Of a stretch of DNA of 64,000 nt, positions 1 through 9,110 are shown piece after piece (within the stretch, counting starts at the first letter, position 1; each line of letters starts with the position of its first letter). Origin of the DNA: Ignavibacteriales bacterium (GTDB lineage Bacteria; Bacteroidota; Ignavibacteria; UBA10030); NCBI GenBank assembly GCA_026390595.1, contig JAPLFQ010000020.1, forward strand, positions 313,763 to 377,762. The letters run 5' to 3'. The notes under the pieces are model-generated. The model was not told the origin of the DNA. It did not search any database and was given only the letters and a program-made list of their open reading frames with translations. A program made the position numbers and the translations under genes.

Positions 1-258
1 AAGATCGATCCTGTGAAGGAAGGGTTCGGCCCGATCGGAAGCAACGTGGACGAGATGGACCGGGACCACATCCGGTTTCTCCCCCGCAATCTCGCGGAAG
101 CGCTCGACGCGCTTGCTGCGGACAATGAGTTCCTGCGGAGAGATGGGATCTTTTCCGACGAGCTCATCGACCAGTGGGTAAGAATCAAGCAGGTGGAAAT
201 CAAATCCATCGGCACGATGCCGCACCCGTTCGAATATAAACTCTACTTCAACTTATAA
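1..258 (+). CDS. glnA: glutamine synthetase, C-terminal fragment (cut by window edge)
   Basis: The frame is open from base 1 to the TAA at 256-258 and encodes the last 85 residues of a glutamine synthetase, the enzyme that makes glutamine from glutamate, ammonia and ATP. The fragment has the typical C-terminal helical segment: a 'GPIGSNVDEM' stretch, 'LPRNLAEALDAL', then the 'HPFEYKLYF' ending seen in GlnA proteins. The start and the catalytic barrel lie outside the window. An ATG at 31-33 bp is internal and not a start. A 13-bp inverted repeat follows 10 bp downstream. Confidence 0.9.
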   Translation, partial: KIDPVKEGFGPIGSNVDEMDRDHIRFLPRNLAEALDALAADNEFLRRDGIFSDELIDQWVRIKQVEIKSIGTMPHPFEYKLYFNL

Positions 259-267
259 GAAGCGCAC

Positions 268-310
268 GTCCTTCCGAAGGACTGGAACGCACCCCCGCCT
301 TCGGAAGGAC
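268..310 (+). terminator. 13-bp stem-loop after glnA
   Basis: A perfect 13-bp inverted repeat (268-280 with 298-310, GTCCTTCCGAAGG and its complement) with a 17-nt loop begins 10 bp after the glnA stop. No U-tract follows, so it may be a transcript-end or stability hairpin rather than a classical intrinsic terminator. Confidence 0.55.
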
Positions 311-332
311 GCCCGTGTCCCCGGGATGAGAT

Positions 333-617
333 GTGTCCTCACAATTCCAGCTCTTCAGCCTCCCTCACCTCGTCATCATCGGGCTTATACCGATTCTTGC
401 AGCGCTGCTTGCCTGAGGGACCAGCCAGAGTGATGCAACCACCCGGAGAATCCGAATCGGACTCGTTCTCGTGATTCTCGTTGACAAGCTCGTGTGGTAC
501 GGGTACTATCTGAATCAGGGCTGGTTCACATTCCCCTACAGTATGCCGCTCCAGTTGTGAGTCATGGCATTCTTGCCGGCTGGCCGGAACACCGACGGTC
601 ACGATTCGTCAAACTGA
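333..617 (+). pseudogene. decayed integral membrane protein (YwaF/TIGR02206-like)
   Basis: One plus-strand frame reads from a possible GTG at 333 through two in-frame TGA codons (414-416 and 558-560) to a TGA at 615-617. Segment one is 'FQLFSLPHLVIIGLIPILAA', a membrane helix; segment two contains 'VDKLVWYGYYLNQGW' and 'YSMPLQL', which resemble the second helix and the following 'PLxLC' motif of the YwaF/TIGR02206 family of polytopic membrane proteins. The codons after the second TGA read 'VMAFL', as if the family's 'CD' residues were lost by a small deletion. An intact member is about 230 residues long, so this is a truncated, stop-interrupted remnant. Family assignment is by eye; the open reading on the opposite strand is a shadow. 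Confidence 0.55.
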
Positions 618-651
618 GAGTCTCTCCACTTTCACGTATTTCGGAGTATAG

Positions 652-2019
652 ATGAAAACCTCCCTGAGCCTCACGATTCTCATCACCCTTCTGTTCTCCT
701 GCGCCGTTGGCCAACCGCAGGCGGGCCTTCCCGAGACTCCTGTTGGCAAGCATGTGAAGGCATACCTGGGAGCATTCAACGCACCCGATCAGGGCCAGAT
801 GCGCTCATTCTTCGAGGAGCGGACTGCCCGAACCAGCCTGGCAGATGTGCCGGTCGAGCAGCGCCTTTCGCGCTTTTCCGAAATGAAGGAACGGCTGGGA
901 TCGCTCAATCTTAAAAGGGTCTTGAGCAGCACTTCTCATTCAGTCACGATCCTTGCAACGGCGAAAAGCGGGGCAACCGTGCAACTCGACTTTGAGTTCG
1001 AATCCCAATCGCCGTACGGGCTTCTCGGGATCAGAGTGCAGGATCTAGGGGAATCAGACGACGATGGATCCTCTGCAGGAAGGAAAGCAAACGACGCAGA
1101 GGTAGTAGAAGCGACACATTTGTTCCTGGACAGTCTGTCAAACGCTGACGCATTTTCCGGAGTTGTGCTGATCGCGAAACGCGCCAAAGAGCTCTTCAAG
1201 AAAGCGTACGGCTTCGCCGACCGAGACGGCAATGTGCCGAATCGGACCGACACAAAATTCAATGTTGGCTCTATGAACAAACGGTTTACGAAAACTGCCA
1301 TTCACCAGCTTGCTGCACAGGGGAAGCTGAGCTTGAGCGACCCGATCAAGAAGTTTCTTCCGGACTATCCAAACAAGGAAGCTGCCGAGAAAGTGACAAT
1401 CCAGCATCTCTTGAGCATGCAATCGGGCATCGGAGATTTCTTCGGAGACCGATATATGGCTGCACCGAAGGAGAACATACGATCCATCAACGATTATCTC
1501 CCCCTCTTCGCGGACAAACAGCTTGAGTTTGAGCCGGGAACCGCCAACAGGTACTCTAACGGAGGATACGTCGTCCTCGGTGCGATCATCGAGAAGGTCT
1601 CTGGCACCGACTACTACTCGTTCGTGAGAGAGAATATTTTCATACCGGCGGGAATGTCGAACACGGATTCATACGAGAAGGACAGGGAAGTTCCGAACAG
1701 AGCGAAAGGATATACGAGAGACGGAGAGAAACAGGGTTGGAGAACGAACTATAGTACTCTTCCAGCGAGGGGAAGCTCAGCCGGCGGCGGATACTCGACG
1801 GCCGACGACTTGTTGCTGTTCATCAACGCCCTCGAGAATGGAACCATCCCTGCTCTCGACGCTGAGCAGGGACTAGGCATCGCCGGCGGAGCACCCGGCA
1901 TGAATTCGGCACTCGAGTGGGAACCCCGGCCGGGATATGTCATCGCTGTGCTTTCGAATCTGGATCCTCCCGCCGCGGAGCGGGTCGCACGACAGATCAG
2001 GGCGTGGCTCCCCCGATAG
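652..2019 (+). CDS. serine hydrolase, class C beta-lactamase fold, lipoprotein
   Basis: A 455-residue protein with a lipoprotein signal (lipobox 'LFSC', Cys17). Residues about 25-130 form an N-terminal accessory domain of the kind found before beta-lactamase-related domains; residues about 150-450 are the beta-lactamase/penicillin-binding-like fold. The active-site SxxK motif is 'SMNK' (207-210) and the second motif is 'YSN' (301-303). The KTG-equivalent is replaced by a Gly-rich stretch near the end. Family members are esterases, D-aminopeptidases or PBP-like enzymes of the cell envelope; the substrate here cannot be told. Transcribed toward the converging dehydrogenase gene, with 59 bp between. 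Confidence 0.85.
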   Translation: MKTSLSLTILITLLFSCAVGQPQAGLPETPVGKHVKAYLGAFNAPDQGQMRSFFEERTARTSLADVPVEQRLSRFSEMKERLGSLNLKRVLSSTSHSVTILATAKSGATVQLDFEFESQSPYGLLGIRVQDLGESDDDGSSAGRKANDAEVVEATHLFLDSLSNADAFSGVVLIAKRAKELFKKAYGFADRDGNVPNRTDTKFNVGSMNKRFTKTAIHQLAAQGKLSLSDPIKKFLPDYPNKEAAEKVTIQHLLSMQSGIGDFFGDRYMAAPKENIRSINDYLPLFADKQLEFEPGTANRYSNGGYVVLGAIIEKVSGTDYYSFVRENIFIPAGMSNTDSYEKDREVPNRAKGYTRDGEKQGWRTNYSTLPARGSSAGGGYSTADDLLLFINALENGTIPALDAEQGLGIAGGAPGMNSALEWEPRPGYVIAVLSNLDPPAAERVARQIRAWLPR

Positions 2020-2078
2020 GACGATGATCCTTCCGGAGGCTCATGTGCGTCAGCAGGAGCTTTCGGGAAGTTTCGCTC

Positions 2079-3038
2079 TCAGATTTTCCAGAGAAAATCC
2101 TTGTTCTTCAGAAAAAACCTGACTTGTTGCACCGTCAAGGCAGATTTCCCACGCAATGCCTCCGCTGAATTGAATGCGTTGTGTGGAGTGAGGATGACGT
2201 TTGGAAAGGCGAGCAGCCGATTGACTTGTGAGGTCAGAGGTGAGGTGGTTTTCCCGGGATTGCGCAGAGCAGCACCGAGCAACCCTTCATCCTCGAACAC
2301 ATCCAGCCCAAGCCCGGCGATGCTCGCGTCAGCGAGGAGTCGCTCCACATCTCCCAGTGGGGACAATTCACCCCGGGCGATATTGATGAAGATGCTCCCT
2401 TTCGGAGCTCGGCTCAGCAGCTCGTAATTGAAATACCCCCTGTTTTCTTCCGTCAGATTCATTGCGCAGATGATGACGTCTCCCCAGCGGATTCCCTCTT
2501 CTCTTGAAACGTACTCTACATCGGACTTGTCCGGTACGATGTCGACCCCCTTGACGATGAACCCAAGCCCTTTCGCCACTCTCACAATTTCGCTGCCAAT
2601 GCGCCCAACTCCGACGACGAGGACGTTCTTGCCTGCGCACTCAGATCCCGTGAGACCCTCGCGATTAAATACCGGGAATTGGCGCATCTGTTGCGGGAGT
2701 TTTCTCAAGAGCGCCATGGCCAGCATCACCGCATGTTCTGCCACAGCACGCGTAGCATACTCTTCCAGGAAACCCAGCGGCAGCCGGTGTTGGATTTGCG
2801 ACGAGTACGTGATGAGATGGTCGTACCCCGTGCTCCGGCTGAGGACCCCGTCGAGGTGGTCGGTCCACTCCAACGGAACGGAAGACTGAGTCCGGATACT
2901 GATCAATCTGGCAGGGGGATTTCGATGACCGGCCTCGGCGATGGTTTCGGGAGCAAAACCGTACGTGAACTCGTCACCCAGCAGCGCCTTGAGCGTATCT
3001 GCTTCGTCTTCAAAAGCCTCGTAGAAAAAAATCTGCAT
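2079..3038 (-). CDS. D-isomer-specific 2-hydroxyacid dehydrogenase
   Basis: A 319-residue NAD-dependent dehydrogenase of the D-2-hydroxyacid family, which interconverts 2-oxo acids and D-2-hydroxy acids. It has the Rossmann motif 'GVGRIG' (143-148) and the catalytic Arg222 ('ARGE'), Glu249 ('FED') and His286 ('TPHN'). I start it at the ATG at 3038 because the longer frame to 3128 would overlap the upstream aldehyde dehydrogenase and adds no conserved residues. It lies 74 bp after that gene on the same strand, so the two are likely cotranscribed and may act on related carbonyl intermediates. The substrate is not determinable; phosphoglycerate, glyoxylate and D-lactate dehydrogenases share this architecture. 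Confidence 0.85.
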   Translation of the reverse strand: MQIFFYEAFEDEADTLKALLGDEFTYGFAPETIAEAGHRNPPARLISIRTQSSVPLEWTDHLDGVLSRSTGYDHLITYSSQIQHRLPLGFLEEYATRAVAEHAVMLAMALLRKLPQQMRQFPVFNREGLTGSECAGKNVLVVGVGRIGSEIVRVAKGLGFIVKGVDIVPDKSDVEYVSREEGIRWGDVIICAMNLTEENRGYFNYELLSRAPKGSIFINIARGELSPLGDVERLLADASIAGLGLDVFEDEGLLGAALRNPGKTTSPLTSQVNRLLAFPNVILTPHNAFNSAEALRGKSALTVQQVRFFLKNKDFLWKI

Positions 3039-3112
3039 GCTCTCAGCACTCTGCTTGTGAAAAGATAGTTGAAACAGACCATCTGAGCGATTACTGGAAC
3101 GCCCGGGCAAGT

Positions 3113-4552
3113 CTACAGGTTGAAGCACACGACCCGGGTCTCCGTCATCTCCTGGATCATGCTCCAGATCCCCTGTCGTCCTACACCGCTCAGTTTGGTT
3201 CCGCCGAACGGCATCACGTCAAGCCGGTAGTCGGTGGAGTCATTGACCATGACCGCTCCGCACTGGAGACCGTGGATGGCCTTGAACGCATTGTCGATGC
3301 GCTCGGTGAAAATCGCCGCGTGCAAACCATACTCGGATTGGTTCGCGAGACGAATGGCTTCATCGAGGGAGGAAAACCGATACAAGGATACGACAGGCCC
3401 GTACACTTCATCGCAGCTGAGTTTCGCTTCCGCAGAGACTCCTTCCAGAACCGTCGGCCACACGACAGCCCCATCCCGTTTCCCCCCGACGAGGACCTTG
3501 GCCCCTCGCAGCACAGCGTCCTGAATCCAGGCTTCAACACGCTCAGCCTCCCCGGTGGAAATCATCGCACAGACGTCAACAGTCTCATCCATCGAGGACC
3601 CTGCCTTCAGACCTTTCACCCGGGCGACCATCCCTTCCCTGAACTTGTCATACACATCGTCGTGTACATAAACACGCTGAACTCCTATACAGTTCTCCCC
3701 GGCCTGAGCAAACGCGCCGGCAGAGATCGCACGGACGGCCTTTTCGAGCCCGGCATCGGCCATGACAATGACCGGTGAGTTGGAACCGAGCTCCATCAGT
3801 ACTTTTTTTATTCCCAACCAGCGGCTCACCTGACGGCCGGTTTCGACCCCTCCGGTGAATGTTACGAGACGGACCCGCTGATCGCTCACCATCGATTCTC
3901 CGATCGCTGCACCGTGACCGGTGATGACACTCAATCGCCCCTTTGGCAGCCCGGCGTCGACGAGGTCCTTCGCCAGCATCAATACCGATAGAGGCGTGCG
4001 CGCGCTTGGCTTCAGAATGATGGCATTTCCCGCTGCGATCGCAGGTCCGATGTTGTGACCGGCCATAGCGAGAGGATCGTTGAAGGGCGTAATGGCCGCG
4101 ATGATACCGACCGGAAAACGGAAGTAGTATCCGGTCCGGTTCTCCGATCCAACACGACTCTCAAACGGGAGGGTTTCTCCGGTCAACCTTCGCCCCTCTT
4201 CCGCTGAAAGCCTCAGGAGGTTCGCTGTCCTCACCGGTTCGCGCCGCGCTTCACGGATTGTCTTGCTTCCTTCGAGCGCTATTGTCCGTGCATACGATTC
4301 CTGCTTCTCTTCGACGAGAGACGCCGCCTTCATGAGAACGTCGTACCGGTGATGGACATGAAATGGACTTTGAAGCGCGACGGCCGCGGCCTCAATGGCT
4401 GCCCGGACATCCTCGACAGTCCCCGCGGGAACCTCAGCGACAAGCCGGTCGTCGTATGGATTCCGGACGCTGATTGTTTCGGATCGGGATTTCCACTCCC
4501 CACCGATGAGCATCGGACATTGCTGAGCTTCGCTGAGCGTGCTTGCTGGCAT
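3113..4552 (-). CDS. NAD(P)-dependent aldehyde dehydrogenase
   Basis: A 479-residue aldehyde dehydrogenase that oxidises an aldehyde to the acid through a thioester on Cys. Visible catalytic residues are Asn158 ('TPFND'), Lys181 ('LKPSA'), Glu254 ('MELGSN') and the nucleophile Cys288 ('GENC'). The start at 4552 is chosen because AAGGAG sits 6 nt upstream; an ATG nine codons earlier lacks a ribosome site. The sequence looks closest to lactaldehyde/glyceraldehyde-3-phosphate type members, but this is an impression. It is first in a two-gene unit with the 2-hydroxyacid dehydrogenase. Confidence 0.9.
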   Translation of the reverse strand: MPASTLSEAQQCPMLIGGEWKSRSETISVRNPYDDRLVAEVPAGTVEDVRAAIEAAAVALQSPFHVHHRYDVLMKAASLVEEKQESYARTIALEGSKTIREARREPVRTANLLRLSAEEGRRLTGETLPFESRVGSENRTGYYFRFPVGIIAAITPFNDPLAMAGHNIGPAIAAGNAIILKPSARTPLSVLMLAKDLVDAGLPKGRLSVITGHGAAIGESMVSDQRVRLVTFTGGVETGRQVSRWLGIKKVLMELGSNSPVIVMADAGLEKAVRAISAGAFAQAGENCIGVQRVYVHDDVYDKFREGMVARVKGLKAGSSMDETVDVCAMISTGEAERVEAWIQDAVLRGAKVLVGGKRDGAVVWPTVLEGVSAEAKLSCDEVYGPVVSLYRFSSLDEAIRLANQSEYGLHAAIFTERIDNAFKAIHGLQCGAVMVNDSTDYRLDVMPFGGTKLSGVGRQGIWSMIQEMTETRVVCFNL

Positions 4553-4756
4553 TTCGTTCTCCTTGAGATGATACTCCAAAACGGTGTCAAAGTATCACAA
4601 TCATAGCCGATTGTCAACCTTCGGTCTACCGATGTCAAAGAACCTCAACCGTGGAGACACCACTGCACCCTTCGTGAGACTGACGATTGAAAATGTTCTC
4701 AGTAATTGGAAAACCTCGGAGTCTCATTGGTGTGACACAGCTTTCCAGAAAACACG

Positions 4757-4779
4757 AAAGGCGTCTCATCGACGCCTTT
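4757..4779 (-). terminator. hairpin terminator of the small lipoprotein gene
   Basis: A perfect 9-bp stem (AAAGGCGTC at 4757-4765 with GACGCCTTT at 4771-4779), loop TCATC, ends with U-rich sequence when read on the minus strand. It lies 28 bp beyond the stop of the lipoprotein gene at 4808. Confidence 0.7.
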
Positions 4780-4807
4780 TGTGAAACTCAATGAAACGAA
4801 CGGTGCA

Positions 4808-5386
4808 CTATTTCTTTGCAATGGACGCGATAAGGGCGTCAAATTCAGTCCCTGCTCCTTCCACGGTCTTCGCTGGTCCCGTAAACTTGAAGAACACCTT
4901 TCCCTCAGGAGCCTCGATGATCGCTCCAAACAGCCGGAAGTTCTCCTTCTTTCCCTGCGACTCCATCATCGGCCCCGACGGTGCGAGATAGTTGCCCGAG
5001 ATGACGACTTTCGCGATCTTCATCCCGTTCACTTCCTCGTCCTTCTTCATCGGCGCGGGCGCGTTCTCAAATTGACCACTCCACCGCTGAATGTTGCTCT
5101 CAATGTCTCCTCCGGCTCCAGATGGGAAAAACGAAACCGCACATTCGCCGGCTTCCGCATCACCCTGAGCGGCCGGGATTGTGTACGTGACCACGCGCAT
5201 CGCACGCGGACCGGCCTTCGTCCATTTGCTCGGATAGGACCAGACGATGCCACCGGCGGTGCTCTCCGGCGACTCTTTTGTGAGCGCAACATCACCAGAC
5301 TGGGACGATGATTTCTTGGAACATCCAGGCACGAACAAAAGAACTCCCACTACAAGGGACACAAGAGCCACAAGCCATCTCTTCAT
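4808..5386 (-). CDS. hypothetical lipoprotein
   Basis: A 192-residue secreted lipoprotein: a basic N-terminus, a hydrophobic helix and the lipobox 'VPGC' place the mature protein on a membrane. The start at 5386 has an AAAGGA ribosome site about 9 nt upstream; the longer frame to 5449 would run through the promoter. The mature part, about 170 residues, contains 'WSYPSKWTKAGPRAMRVVTY' and resembles small envelope proteins from the same phylum without assigned function. It is monocistronic, with its own promoter (5436-5463) and terminator (4757-4779). Confidence 0.75.
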   Translation of the reverse strand: MKRWLVALVSLVVGVLLFVPGCSKKSSSQSGDVALTKESPESTAGGIVWSYPSKWTKAGPRAMRVVTYTIPAAQGDAEAGECAVSFFPSGAGGDIESNIQRWSGQFENAPAPMKKDEEVNGMKIAKVVISGNYLAPSGPMMESQGKKENFRLFGAIIEAPEGKVFFKFTGPAKTVEGAGTEFDALIASIAKK

Positions 5387-5435
5387 CGGAATCAATCCTT
5401 TCTGTTTGCTGATCTGTAATAATAGAAACCATACA

Positions 5436-5463
5436 AATATAACAGACATTGCCTAAATATCAA
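5436..5463 (-). promoter_or_regulatory. sigma-70-type promoter of the lipoprotein gene
   Basis: On the minus strand TTGATA (5463-5458), 16 bp, TATATT (5441-5436). The predicted transcript starts near 5430, about 45 nt before the ATG at 5386. Confidence 0.5.
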
Positions 5464-5619
5464 TCGCGTGAATTGAGCCATCTACTCGCCCCCTTGGAAT
5501 GCCCTACTGCCCTTCTGGGACACCGGCCGGCAGTTTTCTGCTTGCCTCTCATCATAAGTCGAGCTAGATTCGCACACACGCTGCGTACCATTCCTCAACC
5601 CATACGGAGATCACATACT

Positions 5620-7653
5620 ATGAAGCGCGTCGCTACTGTCACGCTGTTATTCATCATGCCATTCATGGTCCTGGTGGCTCAGCAGGGAACCGAGAAGGTT
5701 CCTGCTTTCGACCCGACGACTATGGACCTCTCTGTTCAACCGTGTTCAGATTTCTATCGCTACGCGAGCGGGGCATGGCTTGCGCGCAATCCGATACCCC
5801 CCGAGTTCAGCCGGTGGGGGAGCTTTCAAATCCTCGCGGAGAGAAACACGCTCGTATTGAGAGCCATACTCGAAGAAGCCGCACGCAATGCGGCAGCACC
5901 ACAAGGGACCAATGGTCAGAAGATCGGCGATTTCTATTTCACAGGGATGGATACATCGACGATCGAGTCGTTGGGCTGGAAACCGATCGAGGCGGATCTC
6001 AAACGAATTGCATCAATCAAAAACATGGCCGGCGTGCAGGAAGAGCTGTCCTGGTTCCACCTCAACGGGGTCGGGGGAGTCTTCGGGCTCTTCGCAAACC
6101 AGGACCAGAAGAACAGCACGCGGGTGGTCGCGCAGGTTGCCCAGGGGGGACTTGGAATGCCGGACCGTGACTACTACGTTTCTGACGATCCGAAACTGAA
6201 GCAGAACAGAGAAGACTACGCGGCTCATATCCGCGCGATGTTCAGATTGCTCGGCGATGAAGAAAGTGACGCAGCGGCGGGAGCGAAAGCGGTTCTTGCC
6301 TTTGAGACCCGAATCGCGAAAGCATCGTTTACGAGGGTCGAACGCCGTGACCCGGAGAAGAACTACAACAAGATGTCACCGGGGCAGTTAGATACCATGG
6401 CACCGGGATTTCATTGGAATCAGTTCTTCACTGCAGTTGGTCTGCCAACTCCCGGGGACGTCATTGTCGGACAGCCCCCCTTCTTCAAAGAAGTCAACGC
6501 CATGCTCACGGACGTGCCATTGAACGATTGGAAAACATACCTGCGATGGCGGCTCGTCAGTGCCGCGGCAAACGCCCTCAGTTCGCCGTTCGTCAAAGAG
6601 AGTTTCCGCTTCAACGGAATGATTCTCACAGGCACGAAGGAACTTCAGCCACGCTGGAAGCGCATCAGCCAGGTGGTCAATGGCACTATGGGTGAAGCGC
6701 TCGGCGAGCTCTATGTCGCACGCACATTTGGTCCCCAGGCCAAAGTTCGCGCAATGGAGATGGTGAATAACCTGCTTGCGTCGATGAGAGAGCATCTCCA
6801 GGCACTCGATTGGATGGATGAGATCACCAGGGCCGCTGCACTGAAGAAGCTCTCCACCTTTAACGTCAAGATCGGCTATCCGGACAAGTGGCGGGACTAC
6901 TCTGGGCTTTCCGTCGATCGTGCCTCGTATCTCGGCAACCTGCGCCGCGCGGCGCAATTCAATTTCCGGTTCAACATGGCAAAGATCGGCAAGCCGGTCG
7001 ATCCGACTGAATGGGGCATGACGCCTCCCACCGTCAATGCGTACTACAATGCAACGAGGAACGAAATCGTTTTTCCCGCGGGCATTCTGCAACCTCCGTT
7101 CTTCAACCCGGATGCTGATGACGCTGTAAACTATGGCGGCATGGGTGCCGTGATCGGACATGAGATATCTCATGGTTTTGACGATCAGGGGAGCAAGTAC
7201 GATGCGGACGGCAACCTCAAAATGTGGTGGACACGCGAGACGCGAACAAAGTTCGAGGAGCGGACAGCACTCGTCGTGAAACAATTCGACGACTACGTCG
7301 CGATCGATTCGCTCCATGTCAACGGGAAACTGACGCTGGGAGAGAACATCGGCGACTTCGCGGGGCTCTCGATCGCCTACACCGCGTTGCAGAAGACTCT
7401 CGCCGGCAAGCCGAAACAACTGATTGACGGGTTTACGCCGCAGCAGCGCTTCTTCCTGGCATGGGCGCAGATCTGGCGTACGAACAGCACTCCCGAAGCT
7501 CTCCGGCTCCAGGTGCGTACTGATCCTCACTCCCCGGCGCGGTTCAGAACAATTGGACCTCTCTCGAATATCCCCGCATTCTACGAGGCATTCGGATGTG
7601 CCGTTGGGAGCTCGATGGTCCGGCCTGAGATTGTCCGACCGAAAATCTGGTAG
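5620..7653 (+). CDS. M13 family zinc endopeptidase (neprilysin/PepO type)
   Basis: A 677-residue metallopeptidase of family M13. The zinc motif HEISH has His514, Glu515 and His518; the third ligand and its partner are in 'ENIGD' (Glu575, Asp579), and the substrate-binding 'NAYY' is present. An N-terminal hydrophobic segment suggests export to the periplasm or outer surface. The start is ATG 5620, which has GGAG 8-9 nt upstream and opens directly into the signal peptide; the frame extends upstream without coding character. The usual C-terminal 'RCxVW' is 'RPKIW', so the otherwise conserved Cys is absent. A strong terminator follows. Confidence 0.92.
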   Translation: MKRVATVTLLFIMPFMVLVAQQGTEKVPAFDPTTMDLSVQPCSDFYRYASGAWLARNPIPPEFSRWGSFQILAERNTLVLRAILEEAARNAAAPQGTNGQKIGDFYFTGMDTSTIESLGWKPIEADLKRIASIKNMAGVQEELSWFHLNGVGGVFGLFANQDQKNSTRVVAQVAQGGLGMPDRDYYVSDDPKLKQNREDYAAHIRAMFRLLGDEESDAAAGAKAVLAFETRIAKASFTRVERRDPEKNYNKMSPGQLDTMAPGFHWNQFFTAVGLPTPGDVIVGQPPFFKEVNAMLTDVPLNDWKTYLRWRLVSAAANALSSPFVKESFRFNGMILTGTKELQPRWKRISQVVNGTMGEALGELYVARTFGPQAKVRAMEMVNNLLASMREHLQALDWMDEITRAAALKKLSTFNVKIGYPDKWRDYSGLSVDRASYLGNLRRAAQFNFRFNMAKIGKPVDPTEWGMTPPTVNAYYNATRNEIVFPAGILQPPFFNPDADDAVNYGGMGAVIGHEISHGFDDQGSKYDADGNLKMWWTRETRTKFEERTALVVKQFDDYVAIDSLHVNGKLTLGENIGDFAGLSIAYTALQKTLAGKPKQLIDGFTPQQRFFLAWAQIWRTNSTPEALRLQVRTDPHSPARFRTIGPLSNIPAFYEAFGCAVGSSMVRPEIVRPKIW

Positions 7654-7680
7654 TCTCGTCTTTCGACCTTCATTGCACGA

Positions 7681-7708
7681 AGACCGGATCGGATGATCCG
7701 GTCTTTTT
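7681..7708 (+). terminator. intrinsic terminator after the M13 peptidase
   Basis: A perfect 10-bp stem (AGACCGGATC, 7681-7690, with GATCCGGTCT, 7695-7704), loop GGAT, then TTTTTGTTTTC. Confidence 0.85.
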
Positions 7709-7757
7709 GTTTTCTCATATACGCATCAAACGGGCCGTCGTGCACAGAATATCGACC

Positions 7758-7786
7758 TTGACCTAGTCAAGACTCTGAAGTACCTT
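7758..7786 (+). promoter_or_regulatory. putative promoter of the GspE/PilB-like gene
   Basis: TTGACC (7758-7763), 17 bp, TACCTT (7781-7786), about 40 bp before the ATG at 7827. Confidence 0.4.
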
Positions 7787-7826
7787 TGGAAGCAGAGCAA
7801 CTTCCTCCCAATTCCAAGGAACGCAT

Positions 7827-9110
7827 ATGCCCCTTCCACCGCCAGCGAATCCGCAACAAGGGCCACCCGTTCATCCTCGCGTGGCACTTGAGCAAATCGA
7901 CGTGGGCACTCTATCAAGAGACAAGATCCGCGATCTGTTTCGCGCAGGCAAACTCCCTACTTCTGAATTTATTGTCGAGGAGGTCTTCCAGAGGGCGACA
8001 AAAATCGGAGCGACGGATATCCACTTCGAGCCGATCGAGGGGGAAATGCGCATCAGGCTTGGCCATGAAGGTATTCTCAAGAGACTGGTTTCACTCCCGC
8101 CCGACATGACGGAGAGCATCCTCAGCATTCTCAAGACACGTGCGACACTCAACCAGTTTGAAAAGAAGAAACCGCAGGAAGGACGATTCTCTTCCACGTA
8201 TCAGGGCGAGCCTTACGATTTCCGCGTCAGCCTCATCCCGGTGCTGAGCGGAGAGCGGGCCGAAGTTCGCTTGCTGAGAAAAACTCAGCGCATCTCGCGC
8301 CTGGAAGAACTCGGATACAGCAAACACGCCCTGGAACAAATCCACCAGATCCTCCTCTCGCCCAAAGGCCTCATCCTCTTTACCGGACCAAGCGGGAGCG
8401 GGAAAACAACGTCGGTGTACGCCGGAGCGAACGCGGTAGAGACGCCAGAGAAATGTGTCATCACGGTCGAAGATCCTGTGGAGTACCGCCTCCCGTTCGC
8501 CAGCCAGGTTCAGCTCCCCGCAGACCGTTCGTTCGGGTTCGCGGATGCCCTTCGCGCGATTCTCCGTCAGAATCCCAATGTGATCCTGATCGGGGAAATC
8601 CGGGACGCTGAAACCGGAATTGTTGCAGCCGAGGCAGCGCTGACAGGTAACCTCGTGCTGAGTACTATGCTCTCGACCGATGCGCTGGGTGTGATCCCTC
8701 GTTTGCTCCACCTCGGCATACAGCCCTTCTGGCTTTCTTCGACGATTTCGGGAATCGTCTACCAGCAACTCATACGAAAGATCTGCCCGGACTGCAAGCA
8801 AGAGGCAAAACCCAAAGAGGAGGAGTTGGCCCAGGTGAGACCTTTCCTGGCACAAGGTTCCGAACACTTCTTCTGCGAAGGAAAGGGATGCGAGAACTGC
8901 GGCGGAACGGGCTTCCAGGGAAGAACGGTGATCAGCGAGGTTATTTCGATTAGCTTGCAATTTCGCGATCTTATCCTGCAGCAGGCTTCGATCGTGAAAA
9001 TGAGGCAGGAAGCGTCAGACTCCGGGTTCATTAATATCCGATCAGATGCGGCGGAGAAGGTGTCGGTGGGGCTTACCTCGGTCGCCGAGTTCGTTCGCGT
9101 TCTCGGATAG
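7827..9110 (+). CDS. GspE/PilB-like secretion ATPase, short form
   Basis: A 427-residue hexameric secretion ATPase that would drive type II secretion or type IV pilus assembly from the cytoplasmic side. It shows Walker A 'GPSGSGKT' (187-194), the Asp box 'VEDPVEY' (about 214-220), Walker B 'LIGEIRD' (254-260) and a tetracysteine-type zinc element (Cys320, Cys323, Cys355, Cys358). It lacks the long N-terminal domain that docks GspE/PilB to its membrane partner (family length 500-570), and the His box normally read as STLHTNDA is 'STMLSTDA', with Leu in place of His. No pilin or secretin genes adjoin it. RBS AAGGAA supports the start. Confidence 0.82.
   Translation: MPLPPPANPQQGPPVHPRVALEQIDVGTLSRDKIRDLFRAGKLPTSEFIVEEVFQRATKIGATDIHFEPIEGEMRIRLGHEGILKRLVSLPPDMTESILSILKTRATLNQFEKKKPQEGRFSSTYQGEPYDFRVSLIPVLSGERAEVRLLRKTQRISRLEELGYSKHALEQIHQILLSPKGLILFTGPSGSGKTTSVYAGANAVETPEKCVITVEDPVEYRLPFASQVQLPADRSFGFADALRAILRQNPNVILIGEIRDAETGIVAAEAALTGNLVLSTMLSTDALGVIPRLLHLGIQPFWLSSTISGIVYQQLIRKICPDCKQEAKPKEEELAQVRPFLAQGSEHFFCEGKGCENCGGTGFQGRTVISEVISISLQFRDLILQQASIVKMRQEASDSGFINIRSDAAEKVSVGLTSVAEFVRVLG

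Noticed and set aside
6388-7530. 380-codon minus-strand open frame opposite the M13 peptidase
   Set aside because: It is the antisense shadow of a gene with zinc motifs and good codon use; it has no ribosome site or recognisable domain.
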